Source: Deltaproteobacteria bacterium
GTDB lineage: Bacteria; Desulfobacterota_C; Deferrisomatia; Deferrisomatales; JACRMM01
Direction: 5' to 3'
DNA length: 10,155 bases
Assembly (NCBI GenBank): GCA_016218905.1
Contig: JACRCS010000796.1
Coordinates: 1 to 10,155 of the forward strand
Shown: piece after piece, positions 1 through 6,286 of the stretch
Position numbering within the stretch: position 1 is the first letter of the stretch
Layout: each line of letters begins with the position of its first letter
Program-made: the position numbers and the translations under genes
Notes under the pieces: model-generated
Databases searched by the model: none
The model's input: only the letters and a program-made list of their open reading frames with translations
What the model was told of the DNA's origin: nothing

Positions 1-960
1 CTCGCCCTGGGGCTCGTCGGCGAGGTGCACCGCGTCCTCGGGGCGCACCGCCCGGACGACGAGCGCGCGGGCCGGCTGAGCGGCCTCGACGAGGAGGAGG
101 GCGCGCGCCATCCCACCGTCGGGGGCCTCCGCATCGGCAAACCGCTCCCGGAGCGCCCGCCCGAGGACCCCGTGGAGGACCAGGCGGAGTGGGACCGGGA
201 CGGGCAGTACTACCACTACCTCACGAAGTGGATGCACGCGCTCAGCCGGGTGACACGGGTCACCGGCGACCCGAAGTACGTGGGCTGGGCGAGGGAGCTC
301 GCGAAGACGGCCCACGCCCGGTTCGTCGCGCCGCTGCCCGGAGGCCGGAAGCGGATGTTCTGGAAGATGAGCATCGACCTCAGCCGGCCGCTGGTCTCGG
401 CCATGGGACAGCACGACCCCCTCGACGGCTTCCTCACGTACTGCGAGCTTCAGGCGGCGGCCGCCGGTTTTGACGCGGGCTCGGCGGGTCCCGACCTCGC
501 GGACGAGATCGCGGACCTGGGGGACATCTGCCGCGGAGAGAAGTGGGTGACCGACGACCCGCTCGGCATCGGGGGTCTCCTCTTCGACGCCGGCCGGGTC
601 GCGCAGCTGACCGCGCTCGGCGCGGCGGAGCCGAAGCACCTCCTCGGAGGCCTCCTCGACGCGGCCCACACGGGGCTCGCGTCGTGGATCCGGAGCGACC
701 CTCTCGGGGCGCCGGCCGGCGACCGCCTCCCCTTCCGCGAGCTCGGCCTCTCCATCGGGTGGAAGGCGGTGGCGCAGTGGGGGACGTCCATGGGGAAGAG
801 GGCCGAGGCCCTCCTCTGGTACGCGACGTCCGTGGACCGGATCGAGCGGTTCTGGACCGAGGAGGAGAGCCGGAAGGCGGGGACCTGGATGGCCCACCAG
901 GACATCAACGACGTGATGCTCGCGACGAGCCTCGCCCCCGACGCCTTCCTCTCGGTCTGA
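1..960 (+). CDS. Conserved protein of unknown function, possibly alpha/alpha-toroid (glycosidase-like) fold; 5' end cut by window
   Basis: The frame is open from the first base and ends at a TGA, giving 319 residues without a start. A GTG at 25 could start translation, but the residues before it fit the same protein, so I treat the gene as truncated by the window. The visible protein is soluble, with no signal peptide or membrane segment. Near residues 61-77 it has a run of D-Q-A-E-W-D-R-D-G-Q-Y-Y-H-Y-L-T-K-W-M. Later it has GGRKRMFWKMSIDLSRPL (about 115-132) and MGQHDPLDG (about 135-143). Trp- and Tyr-rich helical segments like these recall six-hairpin (alpha/alpha-barrel) sugar-active proteins, and I recall similar conserved uncharacterised proteins in bacteria. 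No catalytic residue can be assigned with confidence. The reading frame is solid, the family is probably conserved, and the function is unknown. Confidence 0.75.
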   Translation, partial: LALGLVGEVHRVLGAHRPDDERAGRLSGLDEEEGARHPTVGGLRIGKPLPERPPEDPVEDQAEWDRDGQYYHYLTKWMHALSRVTRVTGDPKYVGWARELAKTAHARFVAPLPGGRKRMFWKMSIDLSRPLVSAMGQHDPLDGFLTYCELQAAAAGFDAGSAGPDLADEIADLGDICRGEKWVTDDPLGIGGLLFDAGRVAQLTALGAAEPKHLLGGLLDAAHTGLASWIRSDPLGAPAGDRLPFRELGLSIGWKAVAQWGTSMGKRAEALLWYATSVDRIERFWTEEESRKAGTWMAHQDINDVMLATSLAPDAFLSV

Positions 961-1084
961 CCCGAGCCCCTCCACGACCGGAGCGCTGGAAAGCGAGCCT
1001 GCCGGGGAGGCCGGGTCTGCCGCCCTCCTCGGGCAACGATTGTCCCCCCTGTACAACTCCTGCCTATCTCCGCGCCCTCCTCCG

Positions 1085-1111
1085 GGCCCGGCCTCGTTCA
1101 GAAGCCGGGCC
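1085..1111 (+). terminator. Possible terminator-like hairpin downstream of the first gene
   Basis: The bases at 1085-1092 (GGCCCGGC) are the reverse complement of 1104-1111, giving an 8-bp GC stem with an 11-base loop. There is no T-tract after it, and it lies about 125 bases past the stop codon. It could be a factor-assisted terminator, a leader structure for the lipoprotein mRNA, or chance in very GC-rich DNA. Confidence 0.3.
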
Positions 1112-1117
1112 GGGCGC

Positions 1118-1135
1118 GGCGGCCCTTGCGCCGCC
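1118..1135 (+). repeat. Short GC-rich inverted repeat
   Basis: GGCGGC at 1118-1123 pairs with GCCGCC at 1130-1135 around a 6-base loop, just downstream of the hairpin at 1085-1111. The two together make a tandem stem-loop pair between the first gene and the lipoprotein. There is no T-tract. The stem is short enough to be chance at this base composition. Confidence 0.25.
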
Positions 1136-1222
1136 CCCGGGGCACGCCCGTTGCTAACTGCTTTGACGAGCCGGCTCTCCGGAGGCCGGACATCCCCTCT
1201 TCCAGCAGGGAAGGAGACGGCC

Positions 1223-2059
1223 ATGGTGAAAAGGGCTGAACGAAGGGTTCTCGCGCTGGCACTCCTCGCGCTCTGCCTGGCCGGGTGCGCCGGCATGCAC
1301 GCCGAACGGCGCTACACGAGCAGCGTCGTCCAGTACCTCTACCCGAAGGACGCGAAGGCGGAGGTCCCCGCGGTCCCCAGACTCGCGCTCCCGCTCCAGG
1401 TGGGCGTCGCCTTCGTGCCGGAGGAGGGGTCGGTCGGCGCGCACCGATTGAGCGAGAAGGAGAAGATGGACCTCATGGAGCGCATCTCGGCGGAGTTTCG
1501 GAAGTACCCCTTCGTCAAGGGCATCGAGCTCATTCCCTCGTCCTACCTCACGCGCGGGGGCGGCTTCGCGAATCTGGACCAGATCCGAACGATGTACGGC
1601 ACCGACGTGATCGCGCTCCTCTCCCACGATCAGGTCCAGCATACGGACCAGGGTCTGCTCTCCCTCTCCTACTGGACGATCGTAGGCGCGTACGTGATCC
1701 GGGGGGAGAAGAACGACACGAACACGATGGTCGACGCCGCGGTGTACCACGTCCCGAGCCGCAAGCTGCTCTTCCGCGCCCCGGGGACGAGCCACGTCAA
1801 GGGGAGGGCCACCCCGGTGAACCTGACCGAGCAGCTCCGGGCCGACTCCCGGGCGGGGTTCGAGCTCGCCTCGGACGAGCTCGTGGCGAACCTCCAGGAC
1901 CAGCTCGAGCGGTTCAAGGTGAAGGTGCGGGAGGCGCCCCAGGAGTACGTGGTCGAACACCGGCCCGGGTACACGGGAGGCGGGAGCCTCGGCGGCGTGT
2001 TCTCGGCGGCGCTGCTGGTCCTCGGAGGGCTCGCCCTGCGGGCGGGCCGCAGGACGTGA
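1223..2059 (+). CDS. Rhombotarget lipoprotein (GlyGly-CTERM-tagged lipoprotein)
   Basis: The protein is 278 residues. The ATG at 1223 is chosen because AAGGAGA at 1211-1217 sits just upstream and a lipoprotein signal peptide follows at once: R/K residues, a Leu/Ala-rich core, then the lipobox L19-A20-G21-C22. Residue +2 is Ala, which by the usual rule points to the outer membrane. The middle part (about 50-240) is a soluble domain of unknown function. The C-terminus is a textbook GlyGly-CTERM signal: GGGSLG at 252-257, a hydrophobic helix at about 256-272, then R273, R276 and R277. Such tags are recognised by rhombosortases, and the next gene encodes one, overlapping this stop codon. The protein would thus be lipidated at the N-terminus and cleaved or anchored at the C-terminus. 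The assignment to the rhombotarget lipoprotein family is from memory of that family and the gene pairing. The biochemical role of the soluble domain is unknown. Confidence 0.87.
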   Translation: MVKRAERRVLALALLALCLAGCAGMHAERRYTSSVVQYLYPKDAKAEVPAVPRLALPLQVGVAFVPEEGSVGAHRLSEKEKMDLMERISAEFRKYPFVKGIELIPSSYLTRGGGFANLDQIRTMYGTDVIALLSHDQVQHTDQGLLSLSYWTIVGAYVIRGEKNDTNTMVDAAVYHVPSRKLLFRAPGTSHVKGRATPVNLTEQLRADSRAGFELASDELVANLQDQLERFKVKVREAPQEYVVEHRPGYTGGGSLGGVFSAALLVLGGLALRAGRRT

Positions 2060-2820
2060 GGGCTCCCGTGCCGGCCCTGGGGCTCGCCGCCGCCGCGGCC
2101 GCGGCGGTCGCCTACGCCTGGCCCGGGCTCTGCGAGCTCCTCGTCTACGACCGCGCCCTGGTGCTCCGGGGAGAGCTCTGGCGGCTCGGCACCGCGCCCC
2201 TCGTCCACTTCTCGACTCCCCACCTCCTCTGGGACGCGCTCGTCCTCTGCGGGGCGGCTTGGGTGCTGGAGCGGGAGGGCGGCCGCTTCCGGCTCGCCCT
2301 CCTCTGGGTCCTGTCGGCGCTCTCGGGGGGCGTCTTCCTCCTCCTCTTCGACCCGGAGGTCCTCCGCTACGGCGGGCTCTCGGGGCTCGCCTCGGCGGCG
2401 GTCGCCGCCCTCTGCCTGGACCGGCTGCCGCGGCGAGGGTCCGGGCGGGGGCTCTGGCTCGGCATCCTCGGGCTCCTCCTGGGGAAGATTTGCTGGGAGG
2501 CGGGCACGGGCGTCGCGCTCTTCGCCGGCGGGGCGGAGGCGCCCTTCCGCGTGCTCCCGCAGGTCCACGCGCTGGGCGTCCTGAGCGCCGGGGCCCTGGC
2601 CCCCGGCGGCCAGCGTGGTCGGGCGCGGCTCCAGGGCTATATTACAGGACGGAGAGAGAAGGAATGGCCCTGGAAGAGTACCGGCGCAAGCGCCGCTTCG
2701 ACCGGACGGCGGAGCCCGCGGGCCGCGTGGCCGCCCCGGACGGCCGGCTCTACGTCGTCCAGAAGCACGCCGCCAGCCGGCTCCACTATGACGTTCGCCT
2801 CGAGCTCGAAGGCGTCCTGA
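2056..2820 (+). CDS. Rhombosortase (rhomboid-family intramembrane serine protease); C-terminal tail reads into ligD
   Basis: The GTG at 2056 overlaps the lipoprotein TGA (GTGA), suggesting translational coupling. The reading frame is 254 residues. Six hydrophobic segments are visible, at about 5-24, 56-72, 77-98, 105-120, 131-147 and 166-180. The rhomboid W-R-L signature is at 42-44, followed by H51 and an H56-x-x-W-D60 motif in place of the usual rhomboid H-x-x-x-N. The catalytic serine motif is G107-L-S109-G110, and the partner histidine is H171 in a VHALG helix. By family knowledge, rhombosortases cleave GlyGly-CTERM proteins in the inner membrane, and the upstream gene encodes exactly such a substrate. 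The conserved part ends near residue 185. Residues from about 204 on are read from the start of ligD in another frame and look non-native (Ser/Arg/Pro-rich). This suggests a lost stop codon, a frameshift or a genuine long overlap. Confidence 0.83.
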   Translation: MRAPVPALGLAAAAAAAVAYAWPGLCELLVYDRALVLRGELWRLGTAPLVHFSTPHLLWDALVLCGAAWVLEREGGRFRLALLWVLSALSGGVFLLLFDPEVLRYGGLSGLASAAVAALCLDRLPRRGSGRGLWLGILGLLLGKICWEAGTGVALFAGGAEAPFRVLPQVHALGVLSAGALAPGGQRGRARLQGYITGRREKEWPWKSTGASAASTGRRSPRAAWPPRTAGSTSSRSTPPAGSTMTFASSSKAS

Positions 2821-5237
2821 AGAGCTGGGCCGTCCCGAAGGGGCCGAGTCTCGACCCGGCCGAGAAACGGCTCGCGGTGCACGTGGAGGACCACCCGGTG
2901 GAGTACGGCTCCTTCGAGGGGATCATCCCCAAGGGGGAGTACGGGGGAGGCACGGTCCTCCTGTGGGACCGAGGATGGTGGGAGCCGCTGGGCGATCCCG
3001 AGCAGGCGTACAGGGACGGGAACCTCAAGTTCCGCCTCCACGGCGAGAAGCTCCGGGGCGAGTGGGCGCTCGTCCGCATGCACGGCGCGGGTGCCGAGGA
3101 GGACAAGAACTGGCTCCTCCTCAAGAAGAGGGACGAGGAGGCGCGCCCCGGGAGTCGCGGCCGGTTCGTCCGGGAGGCCCCTCGGAGCGTCGCCACGGGA
3201 CGCGACCTGGAGGAGATCGCCGAGGCGCCGGGGAAGGTTTGGTCCGCGCGGCCGCTCGACCCCGGGAGCCTGCCCGGCGCCCGCCGGACCGCCCGGCCCG
3301 CGTCCCTCCGGCCGCAGCTCGCCTCCCCCGTAGCGGCCGCCCCCGAGGGCGACGGCTGGCTTCACGAGATCAAGTACGACGGGTACCGGATCCTCTGCGT
3401 CGTCGAGGCGGGGGAGGCGACGCTCTGGACGCGCCGGGGAAACGACTGGACGGACCGCTTCCCCGACGTCGCCCGGGCGGCCGCCGCGCTCCCGCTCGGC
3501 GAGGCGGTCTACGATGGAGAGCTCGTCGTCCTGGGGCGAGACGGGCGGCCCGACTTCCAGGCCCTCCAGAACGCCCTCCGGGGCGCCAAGGGCGGTGCGG
3601 TCGCCTACTATCTCTTCGATCTGCCCTACGGCGACGGCTACGACCTCTCCCGGACGCCGCTCTCGGCGCGGAAGGAACTGCTCCGGCGGATCCTCGAGCT
3701 CGGAACGCCTGCGAACTCCCCCCTGAAGTTCAGCGATCATATCCGGGGACACGGGCCGACCGTCCACGACAACGCGTGCCGGCTCTCGCTGGAGGGGATC
3801 GTCTCGAAGCGGGCCGACTCGGCGTACGAGCAGCGGCGGACCCGGAGCTGGCTCAAGACGAAGTGCTTCAGGCGCCAGGAGTTCGTGGTCGGAGGGTACA
3901 CGGACCCGGCCGGTTCCCGAACCGGCTTCGGGTCCCTCCTCGTCGGCTACTACGACGACGCAGGCGCCCTCGTCTTCTGCGGCGGGGTCGGAACGGGCTT
4001 TGACCAGGCGACCCTCGGGATGCTCCACCGGAAACTCCGGGAGCTCGAGGCCGCCGAGCCCGCTTTCCGGAATCCCCCGCGGGCGAGGGGGCTCCACTGG
4101 GTCCGGCCGGAGCTCGTGGCCGAGGTGGAGTTCGCCGACTGGACCGACGAGGGGATCCTCCGTCACCCGTCCTTCAAGGGACTGCGCGAGGACAAGCCGC
4201 CGCGGGACGTGGTGCGGGAACGGCCGCTGGACGCGCCGGCGGCGGGGGTGAGGTCCTCGGGCGCCGGGCGGGAACGGTCCCGGACCGTGGGCCGGCGGGC
4301 GCGCGGCCGCCTCACCCACCCCGAGCGGGTCGTCTACCCGGGGGAAGGGATCACGAAGCGGGACGTGGCGGAGTACTACGCCGAGGTGGCGCCGTGGCTC
4401 CTGCCCCACGTGGCCGACCGACCGCTCAGCATCGTCCGGTGCCCGGATGGGACGGCCGGGGAGTGCTTCTACCAGCGACACGTGGCCGAGCGCCTGCCGC
4501 CGCCCCTGCGTTCGGTCGCCATCGACATCGAGAGCGGGAGGGAGGACTTCCTCGCCCTCGATGACGCCGAGGGCCTCCTGGCGCTCGTCCAGCTCGGCGC
4601 CCTGGAGCTCCACCCGTGGGGCTGCCGGGCGGGGGACCCGGAACGGGCGGACCGCTTGATCTTCGACCTCGACCCGGGACCGGGGGTCGCCTGGGAGGAA
4701 GTCGTCCGAGCCGCCTTCCTCCTCAGGGAACACCTGGACCGGGTGGGGCTCGAGAGCTTTCCCAAGACCTCCGGGGGCAAGGGCCTCCACCTGGTCGTGC
4801 CGTTGACCCGGCCCGCGCCCTGGGCCCGGCTGCGGTCCTTCGCCAAGAGGGTGGCCGACGAGATCGCCCGGAGCGAGCCCGAACGCTTCGTCGCCGCCAT
4901 GACCCTCTCCAAGCGCAAGGGGAGGATCTTCGTCGACTACCTGCGAAACGGCCGGGCGGCTACGTGCGTGGCGGCGTACTCGACCCGCGCGAGGCCGGGG
5001 GCCGCGGTCTCGCTCCCGCTCTCCTGGGAGGAGCTCTCACCCCGGATCCGGCCTGACGGCTTCACGATCTCCGACGTGCGGAGCCGGCTCGCCCACCTCG
5101 ACAAGGACCCGTGGGAGGGCTTCTTCCACGTCCGGCAGGGGCTCCCTTCGCGCGGCGACGCGAGGGATCAGGAGGAGACCGCCGGCTCCAGGTCCAAGAG
5201 CCGGATATCTGGGAGATTGCGGAAGCGCTCTCCGTAA
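2664..5237 (+). CDS. ligD: DNA ligase D: 3'-phosphoesterase, ATP-dependent ligase and polymerase/primase in one protein
   Basis: The protein is 857 residues. The ATG at 2664 has GGAG at 2651-2654 and begins with LEEYRRKR, the usual opening of the LigD phosphoesterase domain. Domain order is PE-LIG-POL, as in Pseudomonas. PE (about 1-165) keeps the metal/active-site set H35, H41, D43, H77 and Y81. LIG (about 210-510) has motif I K237-Y-D-G, motif III Y283-D-G-E286, motif IV LEGIVSK (376-382) and motif V SWLKTK (395-400). A charged linker (about 513-548) leads to POL (about 549-830), with catalytic D668-x-D670, KTSGGKGLH (701-709) and D758. The enzyme works with Ku in bacterial non-homologous end joining: it trims, fills and seals double-strand breaks. 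No ku gene is in the window. The last ~22 residues overlap the opposite-strand hpt gene by 70 bases and lie beyond the conserved domain. All catalytic motifs appear intact. Confidence 0.96.
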   Translation: MALEEYRRKRRFDRTAEPAGRVAAPDGRLYVVQKHAASRLHYDVRLELEGVLKSWAVPKGPSLDPAEKRLAVHVEDHPVEYGSFEGIIPKGEYGGGTVLLWDRGWWEPLGDPEQAYRDGNLKFRLHGEKLRGEWALVRMHGAGAEEDKNWLLLKKRDEEARPGSRGRFVREAPRSVATGRDLEEIAEAPGKVWSARPLDPGSLPGARRTARPASLRPQLASPVAAAPEGDGWLHEIKYDGYRILCVVEAGEATLWTRRGNDWTDRFPDVARAAAALPLGEAVYDGELVVLGRDGRPDFQALQNALRGAKGGAVAYYLFDLPYGDGYDLSRTPLSARKELLRRILELGTPANSPLKFSDHIRGHGPTVHDNACRLSLEGIVSKRADSAYEQRRTRSWLKTKCFRRQEFVVGGYTDPAGSRTGFGSLLVGYYDDAGALVFCGGVGTGFDQATLGMLHRKLRELEAAEPAFRNPPRARGLHWVRPELVAEVEFADWTDEGILRHPSFKGLREDKPPRDVVRERPLDAPAAGVRSSGAGRERSRTVGRRARGRLTHPERVVYPGEGITKRDVAEYYAEVAPWLLPHVADRPLSIVRCPDGTAGECFYQRHVAERLPPPLRSVAIDIESGREDFLALDDAEGLLALVQLGALELHPWGCRAGDPERADRLIFDLDPGPGVAWEEVVRAAFLLREHLDRVGLESFPKTSGGKGLHLVVPLTRPAPWARLRSFAKRVADEIARSEPERFVAAMTLSKRKGRIFVDYLRNGRAATCVAAYSTRARPGAAVSLPLSWEELSPRIRPDGFTISDVRSRLAHLDKDPWEGFFHVRQGLPSRGDARDQEETAGSRSKSRISGRLRKRSP

Positions 5238-5704
5238 TCCATTCCGTAGCCGACGATGAAGCCTCCGGGGAGCGTGAAGCCGCGGTAGTCGATCGGGACC
5301 TCGGCCTGCCGCCTCTCCGTCTTGTTGACGAGGGCGCATACCTTGAGGCTCGCCGGCCGTTCGGCCGCCAGCCCCTCGAGGAGCGACCGGAGCGTGAGTC
5401 CCGAGTCGACGACCTCTTCCACCACGATGACGTGGCGGCCCGCGACGGGCTCGGTCCGGCGGAGCCTCTCCTTCGGGACCCCCGTGGTGCACGTGCCCGC
5501 GCCGTAGGAGGAGATTCGGACGAAGTCGACCGCGCACGGCACGCGGACCTCACGCACGAGATCGGCGAGGAAGATGAACGCTCCCTTCAAGACAGCCAGG
5601 AAGAGCACTTCCCGGCCCGCGTAGTCGCGGTCGATCTCCCGGGCCACGGCGGCCACCGCCGCCCGGATCTCTTCGGCCGAGTAGACGATCTTCCACGGCT
5701 CCAA
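5168..5704 (-). CDS. hpt: Hypoxanthine (hypoxanthine-guanine) phosphoribosyltransferase
   Basis: The protein is 178 residues, normal for bacterial HPRT. It starts at a TTG (5704-5702 on the minus strand), chosen because a strong AGGAGG (5711-5716) lies 6 bases upstream and no better in-frame start exists. The enzyme converts hypoxanthine or guanine plus PRPP to IMP or GMP in cytoplasmic purine salvage. Family features seen are the LKG pyrophosphate loop (L39-K40-G41), the SYG flexible loop (66-68), the PRPP motif VVEEVVDSGLT (94-104) with D100, K128 in LVNKTERR, and the C-terminal VGYGMDYGERFRNLPDI signature. The PRPP motif has Glu-Glu at 96-97 where the family normally has Glu-Asp, a conservative but noticeable change. 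The gene converges on ligD (70-base overlap of 3' ends) and diverges from the universal stress protein gene with 81 bases between starts. Confidence 0.93.
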   Translation of the reverse strand: MEPWKIVYSAEEIRAAVAAVAREIDRDYAGREVLFLAVLKGAFIFLADLVREVRVPCAVDFVRISSYGAGTCTTGVPKERLRRTEPVAGRHVIVVEEVVDSGLTLRSLLEGLAAERPASLKVCALVNKTERRQAEVPIDYRGFTLPGGFIVGYGMDYGERFRNLPDIRLLDLEPAVSS

Positions 5705-5720
5705 AGGTGACCTCCTCGGA

Positions 5721-5749
5721 TTGACTAGGCGAGGGCCTTACACTACTTT
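5721..5749 (+). promoter_or_regulatory. Candidate sigma70-type promoter for the universal stress protein gene
   Basis: TTGACT at 5721-5726 matches the -35 consensus in 5 of 6 positions. After a 17-base spacer, TACTTT at 5744-5749 keeps the three most conserved -10 positions (T, A and final T). Transcription would start near 5756, about 30 bases before the ATG at 5786. The region is noticeably more AT-rich than its surroundings. Confidence 0.5.
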
Positions 5750-5775
5750 TTTAGCACGCAGGCGGACCGGAACAA
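5748..5775 (-). promoter_or_regulatory. Weak candidate promoter for hpt
   Basis: Read on the minus strand, TTGTTC (5775-5770) and TAAAAA (5753-5748) are separated by 16 bases, giving 3 of 6 and 4 of 6 consensus matches. Transcription would start near 5741, with a leader of about 37 bases. It overlaps the -10 of the oppositely directed candidate, so the two promoters could compete. This is the best candidate I see in an 81-base gap, but it is weak. Confidence 0.3.
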
Positions 5776-5785
5776 AGGAGGAGCG

Positions 5786-6286
5786 ATGGAGAAGACCACC
5801 CGCACCATACTGCTCGCCGTGGATCTCGCTCCGGACGGAGACGTCGTGGCGCAGCACGCCAGAGACCTGGCGCGGGCACTGGGCGCGAGGGTGGTCGCCT
5901 GCAGTGTGCTCGAGGAGTTGGAGGCGCTCGTCGAGCTGAACCTCCCCTACGTCCGCTACGACGAGCTCCTGCCGGCCGAGGAGGAGAAGGCCCGCAAGAG
6001 CCTCGCGGCACTCGTGGCCAGGGAACTCAAAGGGGTCCCGGACGTCTCGATGCGCGTCGAGCGGGGGAGGACCCATACGACCATCCTCAGGCTGGCCGAG
6101 GAGGCCGGCGCCGATCTGATCGTCATCGGTACGCACGGAGAGCGGGGAATCGAGCGCGCGCTCTACGGCAGCCCGGCCCAAAGGATCATCCGCGGCGCCC
6201 GCGTCCCGGTGCTCGTGGTCCCGTTGGAGGACAAGCAAGCGGGCGCGCCGGGCGCGCGTCAGAGCGCGCCGGGCTCGCGGGCGTAG
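5786..6286 (+). CDS. Universal stress protein, ATP-binding (UspA/UspFG-like) type
   Basis: The protein is 166 residues, a single Usp domain. The ATG at 5786 has AAAGGAGG at 5774-5781. The N-terminal strand ILLAVDLA (8-15) carries the nucleotide-contacting D13. The ATP-binding signature G-x2-G-x9-G-S is complete as G115-T-H-G118 ... G128-S129, followed by the typical hydrophobic VPVLVVP strand. By family knowledge such proteins bind ATP, act as dimers in the cytoplasm, and are induced by starvation, oxygen or other stress. The partner and exact role are unknown. Residues after about 148 form a Gly/Ala/Arg-rich tail outside the domain, and the last 28 bases overlap the convergent regulator gene. 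It is transcribed alone. Confidence 0.93.
   Translation: MEKTTRTILLAVDLAPDGDVVAQHARDLARALGARVVACSVLEELEALVELNLPYVRYDELLPAEEEKARKSLAALVARELKGVPDVSMRVERGRTHTTILRLAEEAGADLIVIGTHGERGIERALYGSPAQRIIRGARVPVLVVPLEDKQAGAPGARQSAPGSRA
6251..6270. terminator. Inverted repeat across the convergent usp/regulator 3' ends; possible shared terminator
   Basis: GGCGCGC at 6251-6257 pairs with GCGCGCC at 6264-6270 around a 6-base loop that contains the stop codon of the minus-strand regulator. An 8-bp palindrome GGCGCGCC lies just before it at 6242-6249. There is no T-tract on either side, so a role in termination is inferred only from its place between convergent genes. Confidence 0.3.

Larger units (their letters stand above)
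961..1222. other. Intergenic region of 262 bases with GC-rich hairpins
   Basis: This gap separates the conserved protein from the lipoprotein gene. It holds the two inverted repeats listed separately and a weaker one at 1171-1189. A TTGACG at 1163-1168 resembles a -35 box, but no convincing -10 box follows at normal spacing. Reading frames cross the gap (one from a TTG at 1040 in the lipoprotein frame), but they look like GC-rich chance extensions. The lipoprotein promoter probably lies here, yet I cannot place it. Confidence 0.5.

Noticed and set aside
1040..1222. Upstream extension of the lipoprotein from a TTG at 1040
   Set aside because: It would bury the signal peptide and lipobox 80 residues inside the protein. 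The ATG at 1223 has a Shine-Dalgarno site and places the lipobox correctly.
1154..1960. A 268-codon minus-strand frame opposite the rhombotarget lipoprotein
   Set aside because: Composition is Arg/Glu/His/Leu-biased with no motif, and the opposite strand has a convincing lipoprotein with signal peptide and sorting tag.
2259..2663. Longer LigD starting upstream inside the rhombosortase
   Set aside because: The upstream residues are Arg/Gly/Pro-rich out-of-frame rhombosortase code, whereas MALEEYRRKR at 2664 is the normal LigD opening.
2637..4790. A 717-codon open frame on the minus strand opposite ligD
   Set aside because: It lies antisense to an intact LigD with all catalytic motifs. Its product is Pro/Arg/Glu-rich without recognisable domains, which is typical of the complement of GC-rich code.
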